9,096 bases of DNA, taken from contig JAUPLZ010000323.1 of NCBI GenBank assembly GCA_030836705.1, forward strand, positions 1-9,096, read 5' to 3'. A program made the position numbers and the translations under genes. Origin of the DNA: Campylobacterota bacterium. Lineage in GTDB: Bacteria > Campylobacterota > Campylobacteria > Campylobacterales > SZUA-545. Below the pieces are notes generated by a model. That model did not search any database. It worked only from the letters and a program-made list of their open reading frames with translations, and had not been told where the DNA came from. Numbering within the stretch: the first letter of the stretch is position 1; each line of letters opens with the position of its first letter. Below, one piece after another: positions 5,611 to 9,096 of the stretch.

Positions 5611-5721
5611 TTTAATCCATTATATAAGTTTTACAAATATCTGAAATTTATATAAGCGATAGTATTGCTATCCATATCTTAAAAAATAATTAAATTATAT
5701 AAAATTTTATGTTTAGTTTTA
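5611..5721 (-). promoter_or_regulatory. AT-rich promoter region of the envelope cluster
   Basis: This 111-base gap is almost entirely A/T. The minus strand has TATAAT at 5624-5619, very close to the ATG at 5610 and implying an almost leaderless transcript, plus a second TATAAA-like box near 5650. No GC-rich terminator hairpin follows the GMC gene, only the AT palindrome ATAAAATTTTAT (5699-5710). Read-through from the dehydrogenase operon is therefore possible. Confidence 0.35.
5658..5672. repeat. Short inverted repeat GATAG-N5-CTATC, possible operator
   Basis: A perfect 5-bp dyad with a 5-base spacer lies 48 bases upstream of the 40-residue ORF, within the promoter region. Its size and position fit a small dimeric-repressor site, but in AT-rich DNA a chance occurrence is quite possible. 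Confidence 0.2.
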
Positions 5722-7401
5722 TTATAAATATAAAATATCTTTTTTCTTTATCTCATCAGCCACACGAAAAGAGTTGGCATAAATAGTCCAAGTATACGGC
5801 ACACTTCCGCCTGTTGGCATAAAACTAGAATCAACGACATAAAGATTTTTTAGCTCATGCACTTTGCAATTTTTATCCAAAACGCTTGTTTTTGGGTCAT
5901 CTCCAAAACGGCATCCGCCTGCCACTAGGTTTGGTGTAGGTGTATTTGAAATGTTTGAAGTTATATTTTTTGCACCCATTTTCTCTAAAACGATTTTTGC
6001 TTTTTCTGCTAAAAAATTACCAACTTCTAAATCTCTCTTGTGGGAATTTATCCTTATCTTTCCCACAGGCACATCCCATTTATCACGAAAATTTTCATCA
6101 ACACTCACAAAACACCCATCATTCGGAAGCCAATCGTTAAAAACCTCAAATATAAGCTTTTTTGTGTTTGCAAAAGCGTAATGAATTTTTTCTTGCAATT
6201 TAGCTCCCCAAATCAATCCGCTGTTTTCATCATAAACCTCTTTTAAAGCCCTGCTTATCGGATTGGCATGCTCGAACAAAAACTCTATCGTTCCGCCTTT
6301 TATGATTTTATTCTCTATCTTATATTGATACCAGTCTTGCAAAAATCTATTCACAAAAAGACCTCTTACCATAAGCTCTTCTTGCCCTTTTTTTGATAGG
6401 TTTTTTAGCTCAAAAACCCCCTCGCCTTTGCCTCCTGCCGAGAAAATAAGATTTTTACCTACTTGATTATTATTATTTGCCAATCCGTTTAAAAATTGGT
6501 TATTTTTTGAGTTCAAAAGAAGCCTAACACTCTCAATCGCTCCGGCGGCTACGACAAATATTTTCGCTTCTATGCTGCATTTTTTGCCGTTTTTATCGAA
6601 ATAAAGAGCTTTTGTTACACTTCGATTTTCATCGGTTTCTAATTTATATACAAATGCCTCGCTTAAAACAGTACATTTTTTTGTTTTTATAGCCGCATCT
6701 ATCAGGCTTGCTCTAGCGCTTCCTTTTGCTCCTGTAGCACAACCGTAACTTCCGCAAAAATTAGAATAACTACATCCTTTTCTATCCTGCCAATCGTGTG
6801 GGAGTATCGCTCTTGGCGTAACCAATGAACTAAATCCAAGCTCATTGCAAGCCTTATCTATCCAGCCTGAAACCGGATGCTCCAAAGTAGGCTCAAAAGC
6901 GAAATCCTTTGCACTTCTTGGCTCTTGGAATTTATGTTTTTGCACCCTGCCTGAAACACCTACGATTTTTTCTACCTTTGCATAATAAGGTTCAAGCTCA
7001 TCATATCCAATAGGCCAATCGACAACATTTGCGCCCTCAATCACTCCATAAACAGTTTTTTGTCTAAAATCATCAGGCTTTAGGCGATAAAAAAAACCGC
7101 TCATCAAATTGGTAGCACCGCCAACCATAGAGCCATTCCAGAAGCTAAATCCAAGATCTCTTGTAGTAGCTTGATAAAGCTTCCCGTCTTCACCTATTTT
7201 TTCTACAACATGAAACTCACTATTGAGCTTTGGGATATAAAAAGCCCGTCTATTTGTCAATATTTCATCTTTTGCAAACTCTTCTTCTTTGTGCCATTTG
7301 CCTTTTTCCAAAACCGCTACACTATATCCGGCGAGAGAGAGCTCATAAGCTATCGGCGCACCGCCTGCTCCGCTTCCTATAACACAAACATCATATTTCA
7401 C
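5722..7401 (-). CDS. GMC-family FAD oxidoreductase, large subunit of a periplasmic dehydrogenase
   Basis: The product is 559 residues, starting at GTG 7401 with AAGG nine bases upstream. The FAD-binding motif is GSGAGGAPIAYE (9-20) with the acidic partner at LEKGKW (31-36). The GMC substrate-loop signature is WNGSMVGGATNLMSG (88-102). A cysteine cluster at 210, 216 and 221 (GCSYSNFCGSYGCATGAKGS) matches the Cys-rich insert of cytochrome-linked GMC dehydrogenases. The C-terminal block is LVAGGCRFGDDPKTSVLD (492-509), then NLYVVDSSFMPTGG (519-532). The usual active-site His before that block is Asn491, and the usual NPxxT reads VPYTWT (534-539), so the catalytic pair looks altered. It has no signal peptide and probably travels with the Tat-bearing small subunit encoded directly upstream (TAA then GTG, no gap). 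The substrate is unknown; sugar, alcohol or sugar-acid oxidation is the family norm. Confidence 0.88.
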   Translation of the reverse strand: MKYDVCVIGSGAGGAPIAYELSLAGYSVAVLEKGKWHKEEEFAKDEILTNRRAFYIPKLNSEFHVVEKIGEDGKLYQATTRDLGFSFWNGSMVGGATNLMSGFFYRLKPDDFRQKTVYGVIEGANVVDWPIGYDELEPYYAKVEKIVGVSGRVQKHKFQEPRSAKDFAFEPTLEHPVSGWIDKACNELGFSSLVTPRAILPHDWQDRKGCSYSNFCGSYGCATGAKGSARASLIDAAIKTKKCTVLSEAFVYKLETDENRSVTKALYFDKNGKKCSIEAKIFVVAAGAIESVRLLLNSKNNQFLNGLANNNNQVGKNLIFSAGGKGEGVFELKNLSKKGQEELMVRGLFVNRFLQDWYQYKIENKIIKGGTIEFLFEHANPISRALKEVYDENSGLIWGAKLQEKIHYAFANTKKLIFEVFNDWLPNDGCFVSVDENFRDKWDVPVGKIRINSHKRDLEVGNFLAEKAKIVLEKMGAKNITSNISNTPTPNLVAGGCRFGDDPKTSVLDKNCKVHELKNLYVVDSSFMPTGGSVPYTWTIYANSFRVADEIKKKDILYL

Positions 7402-7908
7402 TTATAAAGCCTTAGGTCTTGGATGTCCGGTAGTGTGACCTAGCCACTTCCAACCGACTTGATCTATATTGCCTCCATAAACAGGATCACACAAAAGCGA
7501 TTCAAGGGTATATTTCAAAAGAGTCCAAAGCCAATTTTCTCCCCAGTTTTCCTTAGATATTGTTTTTAAAATATCATCTCTTTCTAAAAAATTTAAAGAA
7601 ATATATTGTTTTTTATAAAGCTCTATTGAGCTAGCACTCAACCGCTCTATACCTTTTTTTATAAATATCTTTTCATCATCTTCTACTCTTTTATCATCCA
7701 TTATCGCCATAAAAAAACCGATTGTATTTATTTTTTTTATATCTAATTTATCTTTTATCGGCGGGAAAATATCGTTTAAAACCCAAAAAAGGGTTTGATA
7801 AGGCTCTTTTAAAATAGTTATTTTTTTTGCATAACCTCTTTTTTCTGCTCCAAAAAGTAACACTCCGGAAAACAAAACCGCACCATACAAAAAAACTCTT
7901 CGTTTCAT
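7402..7908 (-). CDS. Gluconate 2-dehydrogenase subunit 3-family protein with Tat-like signal
   Basis: The product is a 168-residue small subunit. The N-terminus KRRVFLYG followed by a hydrophobic stretch (8-21) fits a twin-arginine signal (RRxFL). The body is helical (FWVLNDIFPP, then acidic and Leu-rich helices). The family hallmark is at the end: CDPVYGGNIDQVGWKWLG (138-155) followed by HTTGHPRP. These proteins partner GMC flavoproteins, supply the export signal and help pass electrons to a c-type cytochrome; no cytochrome gene lies in the window. Its stop codon directly abuts the GTG of the flavoprotein, so the two are coupled. No clear Shine-Dalgarno precedes the ATG. It is the first gene of the leftward operon. 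Confidence 0.85.
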   Translation of the reverse strand: MKRRVFLYGAVLFSGVLLFGAEKRGYAKKITILKEPYQTLFWVLNDIFPPIKDKLDIKKINTIGFFMAIMDDKRVEDDEKIFIKKGIERLSASSIELYKKQYISLNFLERDDILKTISKENWGENWLWTLLKYTLESLLCDPVYGGNIDQVGWKWLGHTTGHPRPKAL

Positions 7909-8031
7909 TTTTTAATACTTTTTTTGGAAGATTGCACATCGACATTTATAATTTTTTTTAAAATATTAACATTCATTTAAGTATTTTACGACTAATCTTC
8001 TTTTAATAAATCCAATTATGAAGGACAAAAA
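7909..8031. promoter_or_regulatory. Divergent AT-rich intergenic region
   Basis: This region separates the leftward dehydrogenase operon from the rightward lipoprotein gene and must hold promoters for both. Candidate boxes are TATAAA on the minus strand (7950-7945) and TAATAA on the plus strand (8004-8009). Neither has a convincing -35. No clear operator was seen. Confidence 0.35.
8021..8025 (+). promoter_or_regulatory. Shine-Dalgarno AAGGA for the 8032 gene
   Basis: AAGGA lies six bases before ATG 8032. It rules out the nearby ATG at 8018, which is in another frame and upstream of the site. Confidence 0.6.
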
Positions 8032-9096
8032 ATGAAAAAGTATGGTTATGTTGTAGTATCGGCTCTTGCCGCTACACTTCTTTTTACTGGATGTAATGAA
8101 GAGGATAATAGAGTTACCAACTCTTACACTGATGGCTCTGGACCACTTACGGAGGTAGAGATACCACCTGTTGATTTTGCTGGGGTTTTAAGAGATATGT
8201 CCGGCGATCCAATAGTGGGTCATACTGTGTATATCGGTGAAATTTCAGCCACAACCGACGCAAACGGTATCTTTGTATTAAAAGATGTTCCGGTCAAAGC
8301 AGGTGTAAATCTAGGCGCAGATAACGCAGGAACAACACAAACTCTTTTAGATGGAGGCTTAAGCGGCACTACTACAGTAAGCGTTGTAATTCCTAGCGTA
8401 CTTGATGAAAACAATATTACCACTCATCTAGGCGCCACGGCAACTATAAGCGTAGAAAAATATCTAGCAGCTGTTTATAACTCAGAAAAACAGAGTTTTT
8501 ATACAACCTTAAAAGATAAGACTTTCTATACCGGTGAAATTAAGCTGAACAACCTAGGTGCTACGGTAACCGGATTTGCCGGCGCAACAGGAAGCCAGTC
8601 TCCTATAAGCGGAACCATTTATTTTAGAGCAATTAATCCTACAACAAATGTGACAGGCACGGATAATACCTTGACGCTGGTGTCAACAAACGATGCTACA
8701 TTTACGGCGACCGCTTCAAGCGGTTTGTTTACAGCCACAGGACTTCCGCTTGGCTCAAACATGATAGCTCAAATAAGCGGATATGAAACGAACAGTTCAC
8801 TTACTACTTGGACGAACGATGGAAACCAAACTACCAAACTGCTATTCACAAGAGTTTCTTTAGAAGATGAAGGCAGACCTGAGTTTTCTAATATAGTCAG
8901 TGCGTACGGTGATGGCAACTACACAACCGGAACAACACTTCAAGTTGGAACTTTTATATCTGCTTCAGACACACTAACGCTGAAATTCACAGAAGCTATT
9001 GAAAGCTCAAAAGTATCAGCAAGCTCAATCCGTTATGTCAAAACATACACAGATGAATATCTGCAAGCATGGGAACTTGTAAATGATTATGAACAA
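8032..9096 (+). CDS. Large surface lipoprotein with carboxypeptidase-regulatory-like and Ig-like regions (3' end outside window)
   Basis: Open for 355 codons to the right edge, so the protein is longer. Its lipoprotein signal ends LLFTGC (Cys21). Residues 48-84 read FAGVLRDMSGDPIVGHTVYI, then ISATTDANGIFVLKDVPV, the pattern of a CarboxypepD_reg-like (transthyretin-fold) beta-sandwich. A Thr/Ser/Gly-rich region with probable further beta-sandwich units follows (for example SGTIYFRAIN and SGLFTATGLPLGSNMIAQISGYE). Near the window end SASDTLTLKFTEAIESSKVSASSI (308-331) fits the bacterial Ig-like SbsA/Big_5 pattern 'tltltFsexidxstvxxxsi'. A surface adhesin or extracellular matrix role is plausible but inferred. 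It is divergent from, and not obviously linked to, the dehydrogenase operon. The composition is visibly richer in Thr and GC than its neighbours, as is usual for such surface proteins. Confidence 0.85.
   Translation, partial: MKKYGYVVVSALAATLLFTGCNEEDNRVTNSYTDGSGPLTEVEIPPVDFAGVLRDMSGDPIVGHTVYIGEISATTDANGIFVLKDVPVKAGVNLGADNAGTTQTLLDGGLSGTTTVSVVIPSVLDENNITTHLGATATISVEKYLAAVYNSEKQSFYTTLKDKTFYTGEIKLNNLGATVTGFAGATGSQSPISGTIYFRAINPTTNVTGTDNTLTLVSTNDATFTATASSGLFTATGLPLGSNMIAQISGYETNSSLTTWTNDGNQTTKLLFTRVSLEDEGRPEFSNIVSAYGDGNYTTGTTLQVGTFISASDTLTLKFTEAIESSKVSASSIRYVKTYTDEYLQAWELVNDYEQ

Noticed and set aside
5864..6246. Plus-strand frames opposite the GMC gene
   Set aside because: Several overlapping frames lie antisense to a well-supported flavoprotein and have Phe/Lys-rich composition typical of antisense AT-rich coding sequence.
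7748..7945. Minus-strand 65-residue frame overlapping the subunit 3 gene
   Set aside because: It is an alternative frame of the same strand as a gene with a Tat-like signal and family C-terminal motif. It has no supporting features.
8220..8423. Minus-strand 67-residue frame within the lipoprotein gene
   Set aside because: It is antisense to a continuous lipoprotein frame with a strong Shine-Dalgarno. Its Val/Pro-rich translation reflects the Thr/Gly-rich sense strand.

Overview
The window is AT-rich and gene-dense. It has short overlapping reading frames and several Sec or lipoprotein signals. It also carries a GMC oxidoreductase paired with a gluconate 2-dehydrogenase subunit 3-like protein. 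Together these suggest a Campylobacterota chromosome (Sulfurimonas/Arcobacter-like). That placement is inferred from composition and gene style; no marker gene is present. No rRNA, tRNA, CRISPR array, insertion sequence or complete mobile element was seen.

Layout: everything from 1 to 7908 is on the minus strand, and a single partial lipoprotein gene runs divergently from 8032 off the right edge. Read in the direction of transcription, right to left, there are three blocks. (A) 7908-5722: a Tat-exported small subunit followed directly by a 559-residue GMC flavoprotein, a probable periplasmic dehydrogenase. (B) 5610-1895: a compact cell-envelope cluster. In order it encodes a 40-residue exported or membrane peptide missing from a simple long-ORF list, a PEGA-type lipoprotein, a lipoprotein with a glycine zipper and a TolB-N/CsgG-like domain, a three-helix membrane protein, a second PEGA lipoprotein, an outer-membrane beta-barrel, and a periplasmic C39 (double-glycine type) cysteine peptidase with an intact triad. 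The last four genes overlap by 1-4 bases or sit within about 40 bases of each other. (C) 1770-1: a one-helix small membrane protein, a TTG-initiated DUF6262/TnpC-like HTH and coiled-coil protein, and a partial Clp-like AAA+ protein.

Block B is the best candidate for an undescribed system. The C39 peptidase plus outer-membrane barrel pair resembles the FapD/FapF pair of functional-amyloid export, but no FapB/C-like repeat protein is visible. The lipoproteins and the tiny GG-containing peptide are additions whose role is unknown. Block C is also unusual. The AAA+ protein keeps the Clp fold signature but has lost the Walker A Thr/Ser, the Walker B Glu and the sensor-1 Asn, so it looks like a pseudo-ATPase. 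It is co-transcribed with a transposon-type accessory protein that has no recombinase beside it.

Three start codons differ from a naive longest-ORF reading: ATG at 1770 rather than 1776, TTG at 1564, and ATG at 3917 rather than 3956. The GMC gene starts with GTG at 7401.
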